Positions 12,059 to 20,506 of a DNA stretch of 64,000 bases are shown piece after piece. How positions within the stretch are numbered: position 1 is the stretch's first letter; every line of letters begins with the position of its first letter. The DNA comes from JAHBXL01 sp964409775 (GTDB lineage: Bacteria > Planctomycetota > Phycisphaerae > Phycisphaerales > UBA1924): NCBI GenBank assembly GCA_964409775.1, contig CAYPEI010000011.1:43506-107505 (forward strand). The letters are read 5' to 3'. The notes under the pieces were generated by a model. The model was not told where the DNA came from and did no database searches. It worked only from the letters and a program-made list of their open reading frames with translations. The position numbers were made by a program, and so were the translations under genes.

Positions 12059-12080
12059 CCGCAAGAGACGCGGAGGACGC
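12059..12080. repeat. Dispersed 22-base repeat, copy 1
   Basis: A 22-base sequence starting CCGCAAGAGACGCGG is identical (as reverse complement) to 53457-53478, and similar to 53396-53419. It lies 11 bases after the pgpA stop, in the gap before the small gene at 12217. Purine-rich repeats of this general form recur in intergenic regions of many planctomycetes; role unknown. The rest of 12081-12216 holds a GGGCGATATCGCCC palindrome at about 12136-12149 and no gene. Confidence 0.7.
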
Positions 12081-12216
12081 AGGGTTGGCTGAGCGAATCT
12101 CGCTGAAAATCGGCGGCCGTCCTGCGGAACAAAGCGGAAGGGCGATATCGCCCGTCTCGGCCTCTTGTTTGCTGATTTGGTAGTTTGCCACTTGCTCATT
12201 TCGCCGGAGGCGCCCC

Positions 12217-12510
12217 ATGCCCTGCTTCGTTGCCGCGATCGCGTTCTTCTTCCCTCGCCTGGCGATCATCCTGACGGCGATTTTCTCCGACTACCTCGGC
12301 CGCGCGTTCAACCACGAGTGGCTGTGGCCGGTGCTGGGCTTCTTCTTCATGCCCTACACGCTGCTGGCGTATGCGTTTGCGAAGAACACCAACGGCAGTG
12401 TCGACGGGCTGTACATGGTTCTGGTGATCGTCGCGGTGCTGGTCGACTTCGGAGTGATCGGCGGCGGGGCGAGCACGTCGAGGAAGCGGTTGAGGACCAA
12501 CAAGGTCTGA
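12217..12510 (+). CDS. Small membrane protein of unknown function
   Basis: 97 residues, started at the ATG 12217, which follows a GGAGG site seven bases upstream. About three hydrophobic helices are visible: residues ~3-22 (FVAAIAFFFPRLAIILTAIF), ~33-54 (WLWPVLGFFFMPYTLLAYAF) and ~66-86 (YMVLVIVAVLVDFGVIGGG), ending in a basic tail KRLRTNKV. The arrangement resembles small conserved hypothetical membrane proteins of actinobacteria and planctomycetes, but no functional family is recognised. It is convergent with the M1 peptidase gene. Confidence 0.7.
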   Translation: MPCFVAAIAFFFPRLAIILTAIFSDYLGRAFNHEWLWPVLGFFFMPYTLLAYAFAKNTNGSVDGLYMVLVIVAVLVDFGVIGGGASTSRKRLRTNKV

Positions 12511-12545
12511 TGGGCTGAGGATCGCAGTCGTGTCCATCGAGGCTG

Positions 12546-14579
12546 TCACGGCCAGACGTTGTTCCCCAGATCCACATCCGGGAACTGCTCATCCGGATCG
12601 ATGGTGACGCCCTTGATCTTTCGTCCTCTGGTGTCCCACGTCGTCGTCCACGAGTCCCCCTGTGCCCAGACCTGCACGGGCAACCGGCGCGCTTCGCTCG
12701 TGCCGTCGGTGTAGTCCACGCGGTACACCACCGGCATGATCAGGTCGCCCCGGTTTTGGAACGTGATGCGCGCATTGCGAGACTCCCCCTCGGGCTGCAT
12801 CACCGTCGTCACGGCCTGATCCAGCACGCCCGCCTCATAGAACCACCCGCGCCAGAACCAGCCGAGATCGGCGCCCGCGGCGTTCTCCATCGTCCGCGCA
12901 AAGTCCCACGGCCGCGGCGACTTGAACGCCCACCGCCGGATGTACTCCTTGAACGCCGCATCGAACCGCTCCTCGCCGAGGATCCCCTCGCGCAGGAGCA
13001 CGAGGCCGACCGCGGTCTTTGCGTACTGCGTCGCGCCCAGTGTGCCCTGCAACAGCAGGTCCGCGGGCGTGTCGATCGGCTGGGTGGACGGCCGGGGATT
13101 GTCGCGCGACCAGCGGCGCGGATGCCCTCGCCGCGGCAGTTCGTCGGGGTAGCGCTCCAACTGGTGGTAGTAGTTGATGAACGTGTTGAACCCCTCATCC
13201 ATCCAGGCGTGGCGGCGCTCGTCGGTGCCGACAATCATGGGGAACCAGTTGTGCCCCAGTTCGTGCGTTGTGACGCCCCAGAGGCCGCGGGCATCTTCCC
13301 GCGCTCCGCAGTAGGCCACCATCGGATACTCCATTCCACCGCAGACGCCGTTGACGTTCGTGGCGGTCGGGTAGGGGTACGCGTACCACGTTCGCGAGTA
13401 GTGCTCGATCGCGTCGCGGACGTACTGCGTGCTCTTGCTCCACGCCGTCGCCTCGCGCGGGTAGAAACTCTGGCACAGCACGCCTTCGCCTCGGCCGAAG
13501 GCGCCGTCGGACCCGATGCCGGCGCCGGGCAGGAAGCACGCATCCCAGATGAACGCGGCCGAACTCGACCATGCGAACGTGCGGACGTTGTCGGCCTTGA
13601 AGCGCCACGTCAGACGGCCATCGCTGCTGGTGGTCGCGGGTCGCGACTCGGGCTTGCCGACCTCTTCAAGCGGCCGGATGGCGACGGTGTCGCTCGAAGC
13701 ACGCGCCGAGGACAGCCGCTCGCGCTGCTGAGGGGTGAGCACGTCGTCCGGGTTCTGAAGCACCCCCGTCGCGGCGACGAGGTGCGATGCGGGCACGGAG
13801 AGCGAAACATCGAACGAGCCGTAGTCCGTGTAGAACTCGCCCGTGCCGAGGTACGGTAGCGTGTTCCAGCCGTGCACATCGTCGTACTTGGCCACCGCCG
13901 GGAACCACTGCGCCAGTTGGAAGATGGGACCATCGGCGACTTCGCTGATGCCCAGACGGTCCGAGCCGTACGGCGGGACCTTGAACTTCCAGGCGATGGT
14001 GAACGTGGTCGTTCCCCCCCTGGCGGCGACGGGCGCGGGCAGGTCAAGCCGCCCGACTGTGTCGTAGATGTGCAGCGTGAGCGTCTGCGCCGGGTCGGGC
14101 AGGCCCTCCGGGGTCGCCGAGGCGGAAACGCCCAGCACCTCCAGGCCGCCCGCAAAGCCGTCCCGGTTGCCGAATCGGTCGCCCGGGCCGGTCATCCGTG
14201 CGCCGTCGCTCTCGAGGCGAAAGAGATTCTGCTCGAGGTTGAGCCAGAGATACGTCAGCGCCTGGGGCGAGTGATTGGTGTAGGTGACGGTGGCGCGCGC
14301 GGTCACCGTGCGGGCGGGCTCATCGAGCGACGCGTGGATCAGGTAGTCGGCCCGCTGCTGCCAGTACTCCGGTCCCGGCTCGCCCGATGCGGTCCGGACC
14401 ATGCCGGGCGCGGGCCATTCGGGCGCGGTGAAGCGCAGGGCGTAGTCGCGGGCCGCGGCGGCGGTCTCGGCAGGGACGGGCGAGCGGCCGCTGCCGGGTC
14501 CCGTGCACGCACCAACCGTTGAGAGAACCAGGCCTGAGACCAACAGCATCGCCGCGGATCGGATTCTGCGCATGGACAC
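12546..14579 (-). CDS. M1 family zinc metallopeptidase, lipoprotein
   Basis: 677 residues. The N-terminus MSMRRIRSAAMLLVSGLVLS ends in lipobox VGAC, with Cys25 as the probable lipidated residue, so the enzyme should be anchored in the periplasm or outer membrane. Zinc site: H439-E440-L-G-H443 and E462, matching HEXXH-x18-E of aminopeptidase-N relatives. The upstream GGMEYP motif corresponds to the GxMEN substrate-anchoring loop, with Tyr in place of Asn. The N-terminal ~330 residues are beta-rich as in M1 enzymes. It probably trims N-terminal residues of extracytoplasmic peptides. It precedes the small gene at 12217 convergently. Confidence 0.9.
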   Translation of the reverse strand: MSMRRIRSAAMLLVSGLVLSTVGACTGPGSGRSPVPAETAAAARDYALRFTAPEWPAPGMVRTASGEPGPEYWQQRADYLIHASLDEPARTVTARATVTYTNHSPQALTYLWLNLEQNLFRLESDGARMTGPGDRFGNRDGFAGGLEVLGVSASATPEGLPDPAQTLTLHIYDTVGRLDLPAPVAARGGTTTFTIAWKFKVPPYGSDRLGISEVADGPIFQLAQWFPAVAKYDDVHGWNTLPYLGTGEFYTDYGSFDVSLSVPASHLVAATGVLQNPDDVLTPQQRERLSSARASSDTVAIRPLEEVGKPESRPATTSSDGRLTWRFKADNVRTFAWSSSAAFIWDACFLPGAGIGSDGAFGRGEGVLCQSFYPREATAWSKSTQYVRDAIEHYSRTWYAYPYPTATNVNGVCGGMEYPMVAYCGAREDARGLWGVTTHELGHNWFPMIVGTDERRHAWMDEGFNTFINYYHQLERYPDELPRRGHPRRWSRDNPRPSTQPIDTPADLLLQGTLGATQYAKTAVGLVLLREGILGEERFDAAFKEYIRRWAFKSPRPWDFARTMENAAGADLGWFWRGWFYEAGVLDQAVTTVMQPEGESRNARITFQNRGDLIMPVVYRVDYTDGTSEARRLPVQVWAQGDSWTTTWDTRGRKIKGVTIDPDEQFPDVDLGNNVWP

Positions 14580-14602
14580 AGGGTACGGCGGCGAGGATGG
14601 AG

Positions 14603-14863
14603 TCAGGCCGTGGCGGCATTGGCCGCGACGGCGGTCTCGCGCTCCTGCGCAACGCTCAAGACCCGGAGTCCCTGGTCCTCGACCCAGCGCACGAGGTCGC
14701 CGATGGTGATGAGAGAGCGATCGAAGCGGACGAGCACTTGCCCGCTGACCCTGTCCACCGATGCCGTGTTGACGCCCCGAAGCGTTCCGATCGCACCCGC
14801 CGCGAACAACGCAGGCGAGTCATCCGTGCGCGCGATGCGCAACGCCGCCGTGTAGTCGTCCAT
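14603..14863 (-). CDS. Small HMA-like (ferredoxin-fold) protein lacking the metal cysteines
   Basis: 86 residues from ATG 14863, which has a good GGAGG site four bases upstream; the frame is open further upstream but without such a site. The pattern TAALRIARTDDSPALFAAGAIGTLRGVNTASVDRVSGQVLVRFDRSLITIGDLVRWVEDQGLRV follows the beta-alpha-beta-beta-alpha order of heavy-metal-associated domains (GV..A.VD...G.V.V.FD...I....L...V...G). The CxxC that binds copper or other soft metals is absent; Asp-Ser-Pro stands near that loop. It could be a degenerate metallochaperone or a domain with another ligand. It is transcribed after tRNA-Leu, behind a strong terminator. Confidence 0.65.
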   Translation of the reverse strand: MDDYTAALRIARTDDSPALFAAGAIGTLRGVNTASVDRVSGQVLVRFDRSLITIGDLVRWVEDQGLRVLSVAQERETAVAANAATA

Positions 14864-15084
14864 TGAGCCTCCGTGCCCGGTAACCCCAACAGGAAGAGCC
14901 GGTCGATCCGGGATCTGGCTGTCGCCACTCCCTTCGAAACCCCGCTCGAATGCCGGCAACGGCCGTCGCGCGGGGGTTTTCATCTTTCGGCCAGAGCACA
15001 AGCCGTCCGTGACAAGGCCGCAGTGAACCGCCGGCCGGTCCCGGGTGCAAGTTGGATGGGGGCGGTGGGTAAACCCGCGGATGG

Positions 15085-15119
15085 CCAAAAACACAAACGG
15101 CGGCCGCGGGGCCGCCGTT
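15085..15119 (-). terminator. Rho-independent terminator after tRNA-Leu
   Basis: On the minus strand a 10-bp G+C-rich stem (arms 15110-15119 and 15096-15105, AACGGCGGCC type) with a four-base loop is followed by the T-rich run TTTGTGTTTTTG at 15084-15095. It lies just 3' of the tRNA and before the gene at 14863. Confidence 0.8.
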
Positions 15120-15129
15120 CGTCGAACAA

Positions 15130-15213
15130 TGCCCAGGAGAGGATTCGAACCTCCACACCCTTACGGGCGCTACCACCTCAAGGTAGTGCGTCTGCCAGTT
15201 TCGCCACCTGGGC
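15130..15213 (-). tRNA. tRNA-Leu, anticodon GAG
   Basis: 84-nt cloverleaf on the minus strand. Acceptor arms GCCCAGG (15213-15207) and CCTGGGC pair fully, followed by discriminator A at 15130. The D-arm carries GAAACTGGCAGACGC; the anticodon stem CTACC/GGTAG holds the loop TTGAGGT, so the anticodon is GAG, reading CUC and CUU leucine codons. A long class II variable arm (GCCCGTAAGGGT) and the T-arm GGAGG-TTCGAAT-CCTCT complete the fold. CCA is not encoded. A terminator follows directly. Confidence 0.97.
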
Positions 15214-15458
15214 GGGTGGTCAGCCGGGCGGGGCCCGGCGGAAGGCCCCAACTCTACGGCGGGCCCGCCGCGACGTCTACGCAAGGGCCAAGGCCGTTCG
15301 AACCGAACCTAAGGGACCCTGGGTGCGGATCGTTGAGCGGCTCCCGCGCCAACTGGCCGATTTCGGCGGCGAGGGGTGCCGTGGGAGCGGGGCGCGGAAT
15401 GCGGTCCGGGGTGGGCCGGCTAGACATGTGTCGTCCCTTCGCCGAGAATGCAGCCTCG

Positions 15459-16916
15459 ATGCGTCGAAACCCGTTCCCATGCCGTTTCAGCGTGCTGGCC
15501 TTGTGCTCCGTCGTGGGCGGGCTTTCAGCGTTCACGTCGTCTGCGGCAGGGAGTGCTCCACCCGCGGACCAGCCGGCGATGCCGGCGGCCGGTCCGGACT
15601 CGGCTGACGAAAACGCCGAGCGCGAGGTGCTGGTTGTTCTCCGAAGCGGCCAGCGGGTCACCGGGATCCTGGCCGAAGTCACCGAGAAGACGCTCACGGT
15701 CAAGGTCTCGGGGATCAACGCATCTTTTTCCATCGCCGACGTTGAGCGATACGAGTTCCTGCCGCCGCTCATGGAGCGGTACCGCGACCTCCGCGCGGCC
15801 GTGGGCAACGACCCGGACCAGATCGCCCGGCTGGCGGAGTGGCTCCGCGAACGCGGGAAGTATGAACTCGCGCTCTCCGAGATCGACCGGGCATTGGAGA
15901 TCCGGCCTGATCACGCCGAGTGCCTGCGGCTCAAACTCGAACTCGAACAGCAGATTCTGCTCCGCAGCCGGGCAAAGACCCGCCCGCAGCCCGAGCCCGC
16001 GGCGAATCCTGCTGACACACCCGGCGGAGGTGAGGCGGCGCCGCGGCGATCGCGGATCACCGACTTCCCGTTGCTCACGCCGGCGCAGATGGACCTGATC
16101 AAGGTCTACGAGGTCGATCTGGCTGAAAAGCCCAGGATCATCGTTCCACGCGATGCGATGGAGCGGCTGATGGCGGCCAACACCGGCCACCCGCTGATCC
16201 CGGTCACCAAAGAGGGCCGCGAGTCGCTGCTCCGAAAGAGCCCCGCCGAGCAACTCGAACTGATCTTCCGACTCCAGGCCCGAGACTTGTATGCCCAGAT
16301 TCAGATTCTGGACATGCCGGGGTCGATCCGGAAGTTCCGCGACAACGTTCACGCCACATGGCTGCTGAACTCCTGCGCAACGACGATGTGCCACGGCGGG
16401 AGCGATGCCGGCCGGTTCGTGCTGGCGACCCGTCGTCCCAACCACGATCAGACGGTGTACACCAATCTGCTGATCCTGCAGAAGTTCCGCCTGCGGGATG
16501 GGCAGCCTTTGATTGACTGGGAAAACCCTGAGCGGTCGCCCCTGCTCCAGTTGGCCCTCCCGCGGCAGGATTCGCTCGTCTCGCACCCGATCGCCCCGCT
16601 GGGAGCCGCCGGCCGGGATGGCTGGAAGCCGGCGTTCCGGGACGCCAACGAAAAACTGTTCGTCAAGTCGGTGGAGTGGATCCGCTCGATGTACAAGCCG
16701 CGACCGGACTACCAGATTCCCTATACCCCCATCAAGCCGTTCGAGCCGGTTCCCGTGTCAGCGGCGAAGCCCGCCCCGGCCCCTCCGAAGGATCCTGCCC
16801 GGTCGCCCGGGGTCCCTGAAAGCGGGTCGGGTCCTGCCGATGCCGGCGGCGGGAAGCGAGATGGGGGCAACGTACCCGGGAGCGGGGGCACGCGTGAGGA
16901 ACCGCCACCGCGGTAG
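15459..16916 (+). CDS. Exported cytochrome-c-like protein with a CX4CH motif
   Basis: 485 residues from ATG 15459 (ATG 15426 is possible but leaves the signal peptide too deep). Residues 1-~34 form a signal peptide (RFSVLALCSVVGGLSAFTSSAAGSA). Residues ~50-90 resemble a small SH3/Sm-like beta unit (REVLVVLRSGQRVTGILAEV), then a helical TPR-like region (~110-165, ERGKYELALSEIDRALEIRPDHAECL). The C-terminal half contains C306-ATTM-C311-H312 followed by GGSDAG, a spacing variant of the c-type heme motif in the position where planctomycete proteins often read CxxxxCHG. Heme attachment is inferred, not shown. C-terminal 60 residues are Pro/Gly-rich. No partner oxidase lies nearby. Confidence 0.7.
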   Translation: MRRNPFPCRFSVLALCSVVGGLSAFTSSAAGSAPPADQPAMPAAGPDSADENAEREVLVVLRSGQRVTGILAEVTEKTLTVKVSGINASFSIADVERYEFLPPLMERYRDLRAAVGNDPDQIARLAEWLRERGKYELALSEIDRALEIRPDHAECLRLKLELEQQILLRSRAKTRPQPEPAANPADTPGGGEAAPRRSRITDFPLLTPAQMDLIKVYEVDLAEKPRIIVPRDAMERLMAANTGHPLIPVTKEGRESLLRKSPAEQLELIFRLQARDLYAQIQILDMPGSIRKFRDNVHATWLLNSCATTMCHGGSDAGRFVLATRRPNHDQTVYTNLLILQKFRLRDGQPLIDWENPERSPLLQLALPRQDSLVSHPIAPLGAAGRDGWKPAFRDANEKLFVKSVEWIRSMYKPRPDYQIPYTPIKPFEPVPVSAAKPAPAPPKDPARSPGVPESGSGPADAGGGKRDGGNVPGSGGTREEPPPR

Positions 16917-17069
16917 ACGCGGACCGACTCGGCCTGTCCCCGTTCGGATCGACGCCTGTACCCGAGTCGGATTCCTGATAGAGTGTCTGCCCTGCCGAGG
17001 CTGGAGCCCGGCGGGCTGTACACCGGATGTGGTGGGCGGGGGCCTTTGGCATCGGCACCGGATCAACGC

Positions 17070-19226
17070 ATGACCCGAAGAACCAGCACCACCACCCGCG
17101 TCTCTCGAGTTTCCGCACTGATGGCGGCGAGCGTATTGGCCGTCTCGCTCGCCTCCTGCGACCGGTCCGACCCGGTGCAGGACGAGATCAACCGCGTGAG
17201 CGTGGGACTCGGCGCCATCAGCACATCTGGCAGCACCGCGCTGCCCAGCGTCGAGAACCGCCGGGCGATGTACCAGTGGGCGATCGACCGGCTCTCGGGC
17301 AAGCCGGGCGGCAACCTCCGCATTCAGGGCGTCGCGACCACCGATGCACCCCCAAGCAGCCCCGCGGCGGTGAACGCGACGAATGTCGGTCAGGCCGCGG
17401 CGGCCAATCTTCTGCTGGCGCGCGGGCACGCGGGCCTTGGAGAGATTTCCGCGCAGGAGGCGGCCCGTCTCGAGGCCGATGCGGCGCTCCAACTCTCGCC
17501 GATCAGCGCGGCGCTGGATCAGTGGCTGGCGCAGAACGCCGCGGCGGATGCTCTCGCCTCGTACAACCCCGCATCGGATATCGAGCAGATCGAGAAGCGG
17601 ATCACTGAGAAGCAGAAACTCGCCGACGATGCCCGGGCCGCCAAGGACCGGCAACTCGCCACGATCGCGAGCCTGGAGAAGCAGGCGGCCGATCTCGTTG
17701 CGGGCGCGAAGGCGAAGCGCGAGCAGTCGGCGGAAATCCGCGGCCGGGCGGTGAATGTCTCGGAGACTGCGCGACTGGACCTGATTACCGAGGCGGTTCG
17801 CATCGGGCGCGAGGCGGACGAGATCGAACGGCAGGCGGCGACGATCCTGGCGCGGGTCGATCTGGAGAAGCCGCAGGCGGAGATGCTGCAGCGCGGCATC
17901 GATGAACTCGCGGCGCAGATCCAACTCCTGCGGACCGACAAGGACAATCTCCGCCAGCGGGCTGATCAGAACGCCGCGGCGGCGAAGCGGGCACGCGACG
18001 AGGCCAAGGCCGCGGCGGATCGTCTGAACACGATGGCCGGCGCGCTGGCCTCCACCCGCGAAGCCGTTACCAAGCCGACGGATGCGGCGGTCGGTTCCTA
18101 CGGCAAGGCTGTGGACGCGGCCCGCAAGGCGGCGCAGGTTTCTCGCGATGCGAAGAGCACCGCCTCCATCGCCGGCGGGAACTATCAGCATTCGCTGGCG
18201 GACGTGCTGGCGACGAAGGCTCGCGGACTGCACGAGTATGCCGCTCTGCTCACCAACCTTGCCAACGCCAAGCCGGCATTGCCCGCGGCCTCGGACTACT
18301 CGAGCAAGGCGGCCGCCGCGACCGAGGCCGCAAAGAGCGCGATGGCGGATGCGGAGACGGCGTTCCGCGCTGCCTTGTCGCTGTATTCGAGCGCGGGCGG
18401 CTCGGGCGACACACAGGACCGACTGAAGGCGCTGGAAGCCTCGATGAATGCGATCCTGGGCAAACAGCCCGAAGCGGGCGCGGAGAAGGCTCCGATTGCC
18501 CAGGACGCTCCGGACGGCTCGGCGCCGGCCGCGGCCCAGCCGGCCGCCTCCGGAAACGAACTCGCCCGAGTTGAGGACGAGATTCGCGCTGCGCTCGGGA
18601 CCTTCCTTGCGGCGGTCAAGTCGTCGGACTACGCCGCCATCCGCGCCAGCATGCACGCCGACGGCGAGGCGGGTGCGAAGTCCGTCGATGCGATGTTCGC
18701 GCCGCTGGCGCTGAGCGCCGCCTGCGAGAAGGCCTACAGCAAGTCGCTCCGGCAGACCATCAACGACAGCAGCGTTCAGTCCATCAAGTCCAATCCCCTG
18801 ATCGGTGGGATGATCCAGGCGGTGGATCAGTTCCAGTTGACGCCGGAGCAGGCCGCGGCCATGACTCCCGCTGACGCGACGGTGACCGCGACGTCGGCCA
18901 CCGAAGCGGCGGTGTCGTTCCCTGGCGTTGAGGGCGCTGCGCAGGCATTGATGCTCAAGAAAGTCGATGGCGCCTGGAAGGTCGATCTGACCGCCGTGCT
19001 GAGCATGGCCGGCGCCGCGAACCCGATGATGGCCAACGCACTCAAGGCGATTGGTGAGTCGTTCACGAAGGTCACGGGGAAACTGGCGGGCGGCGAATAC
19101 TCCGATGCCGATGCGATGCTGATCGACCTGAACAAGGAGATCACCATGGCGATGATGAAGGCCGGCGGGCTGGGTGGCCCGGGCGGAGGGGGCGGCGGTG
19201 GCGGGGGAGGTGGGGGGGGCGGTTGA
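17070..19226 (+). CDS. Large helical lipoprotein with poly-glycine tail, unknown function
   Basis: 718 residues from ATG 17070. The N-terminus has an Arg/Thr-rich n-region, a hydrophobic core and lipobox LASC, with Cys30 as the lipidation site. Residues ~170-470 are Ala/Glu/Lys/Arg-rich with strong heptad-like patterning, probably a long coiled coil (EKQAADLVAGAKAKREQSAE, ELAAQIQLLRTDKDNLRQRA). A Ser/Ala/Pro linker precedes a compact domain from ~535 to ~690. The protein ends in about 15 glycines after one proline, coded by GGN triplets at ~19180-19223. Function not recognised; an envelope-associated structural role is only a guess. The next gene begins 146 bases downstream. Confidence 0.75.
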   Translation: MTRRTSTTTRVSRVSALMAASVLAVSLASCDRSDPVQDEINRVSVGLGAISTSGSTALPSVENRRAMYQWAIDRLSGKPGGNLRIQGVATTDAPPSSPAAVNATNVGQAAAANLLLARGHAGLGEISAQEAARLEADAALQLSPISAALDQWLAQNAAADALASYNPASDIEQIEKRITEKQKLADDARAAKDRQLATIASLEKQAADLVAGAKAKREQSAEIRGRAVNVSETARLDLITEAVRIGREADEIERQAATILARVDLEKPQAEMLQRGIDELAAQIQLLRTDKDNLRQRADQNAAAAKRARDEAKAAADRLNTMAGALASTREAVTKPTDAAVGSYGKAVDAARKAAQVSRDAKSTASIAGGNYQHSLADVLATKARGLHEYAALLTNLANAKPALPAASDYSSKAAAATEAAKSAMADAETAFRAALSLYSSAGGSGDTQDRLKALEASMNAILGKQPEAGAEKAPIAQDAPDGSAPAAAQPAASGNELARVEDEIRAALGTFLAAVKSSDYAAIRASMHADGEAGAKSVDAMFAPLALSAACEKAYSKSLRQTINDSSVQSIKSNPLIGGMIQAVDQFQLTPEQAAAMTPADATVTATSATEAAVSFPGVEGAAQALMLKKVDGAWKVDLTAVLSMAGAANPMMANALKAIGESFTKVTGKLAGGEYSDADAMLIDLNKEITMAMMKAGGLGGPGGGGGGGGGGGGGG

Positions 19227-19313
19227 CCCGACGCGGCCGGATCGGCTACGTTCCTACCCCTGCGCAGGTGTTGGCGTACGGGTGGGAGTCGGGGAATCGG
19301 TGTGGGAGCAGGC

Positions 19314-19327
19314 CCACAGGCCTGTGG
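19314..19327. repeat. Perfect 14-base palindrome before the gene at 19372
   Basis: CCACAGGCCTGTGG is fully self-complementary and lies 45 bases before the ATG at 19372. The bases just upstream (GTGGGAGCAGGCCCAC, 19303-19318) form a second, overlapping hairpin, so alternative structures are possible. It may be a dispersed repeat, an operator or part of a terminator for the gene ending at 19226; no T-run follows. Confidence 0.5.
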
Positions 19328-19371
19328 ATCGAGGATTGGACAGGGCCGCGGCCCGGGAAGCATGCCAGACG

Positions 19372-20457
19372 ATGATCACGAGCCGACCACTGACCGCGCT
19401 GATGGCCATGACGATCGCTGTCGGCGCTGCTGCTTCAGCCCGTGCCCAGACGGCGTGCAACCTGCCCGAGCAGACCATCATGGCCCGTTCTCCGGCAGAC
19501 GTGGACAACGACGCGCTCAAGTCGTGCGTCGAGACCAACGCGCCCGGGCTTCGCGGGGAGTATGACGCCATCCGCCAGTCGCGGCAGAACCTGCTGACGC
19601 CGCTGCGGGCCAGCAGCGTCTCGGTCTTTTTCCGCCTGGCGTACTCCGACCATCTCAAGCCCGTGCTCATGCCGCTGGTGGGGAATGCCAGCGATGACAT
19701 CGCTCTCAATGCACTGCGGGTTGCAGGTGAGTTGGGCACGATCGACGGGGCGAATCTCTGTGTCACCGGGCTGGAAGACAAGCGTCCCGCGGTGCGGATG
19801 ATGGCCGCGTCGGGCCTCGCCCGGACGTTCTCGGTCCTGTGGACCACGCCCACGATCCAGCCGGGGCCGTTCGCGGGCATCGAGGGCAAACTCGCCGCGG
19901 CGATGCAGCGCGAGAAGGACCCGGAGGTCCTCGACGGCTTTGCGATGGCGTACGAGGCCGCGCTGCAGATTCCCGTCAACGTGGTGTCGGATGCTCAGAA
20001 CATGGCCCTGCGGACGGCGGCGACGGAGTTCGGCAAGATCGCCCGTCAGAAGAGCGCGGAGGCCGGCGCGGTGCCCGCGCAACTCCGGGCGAGCAAGGCG
20101 GTGCTCGACACGCTCACGCAGGTCGGCCTTGGGGCCAAACCGCCGGTCGACACGCTCCGCGAGGCGGGCGGGTTTGGCGGCGATCTGCTTTCTTACGCGC
20201 TCCGCCGCCTTCGTTCCGGCGCGGTCAGCGATGCCGAACGCCAGCAACTGGCCGTGCTGGTCGGCCAGGCCCAGAACGTCGTTTCCCGCAGCCACACGCT
20301 GCTCGACGGCAACGGCAAGCAGTATCGTCTGGATGTCCTGGTACGCGACGGCAACGACCAGCAGTACTTCCGGGACGTGATGAACGTCATCGGCGGCGAA
20401 GGCGACCTGGTCAAGCCGCCGTTCAATCACAAGAAAGAGCGATTCCTGACGCCCTGA
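19372..20457 (+). CDS. Exported HEAT-repeat-like protein, unknown function
   Basis: 361 residues from ATG 19372. A signal peptide is clear (MITSRPLTALMAMTIAVGAAASARA, cleavage after ARA). The mature part is helical with repeated units such as NASDDIALNALRVAGELGTIDGANLCVTGLEDKRPAVRMMAASGLARTF, typical of HEAT-like solenoids used for protein contacts. No catalytic motif is seen. It lies 50 bases before the peptide-binding protein gene on the same strand; a functional link is possible but not shown. Confidence 0.65.
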   Translation: MITSRPLTALMAMTIAVGAAASARAQTACNLPEQTIMARSPADVDNDALKSCVETNAPGLRGEYDAIRQSRQNLLTPLRASSVSVFFRLAYSDHLKPVLMPLVGNASDDIALNALRVAGELGTIDGANLCVTGLEDKRPAVRMMAASGLARTFSVLWTTPTIQPGPFAGIEGKLAAAMQREKDPEVLDGFAMAYEAALQIPVNVVSDAQNMALRTAATEFGKIARQKSAEAGAVPAQLRASKAVLDTLTQVGLGAKPPVDTLREAGGFGGDLLSYALRRLRSGAVSDAERQQLAVLVGQAQNVVSRSHTLLDGNGKQYRLDVLVRDGNDQQYFRDVMNVIGGEGDLVKPPFNHKKERFLTP

Positions 20458-20506
20458 GGCGGAGCGCCAGCGTTCGTGGCCCGGCGGTCGTGGACTACCC
20501 TCTGCC

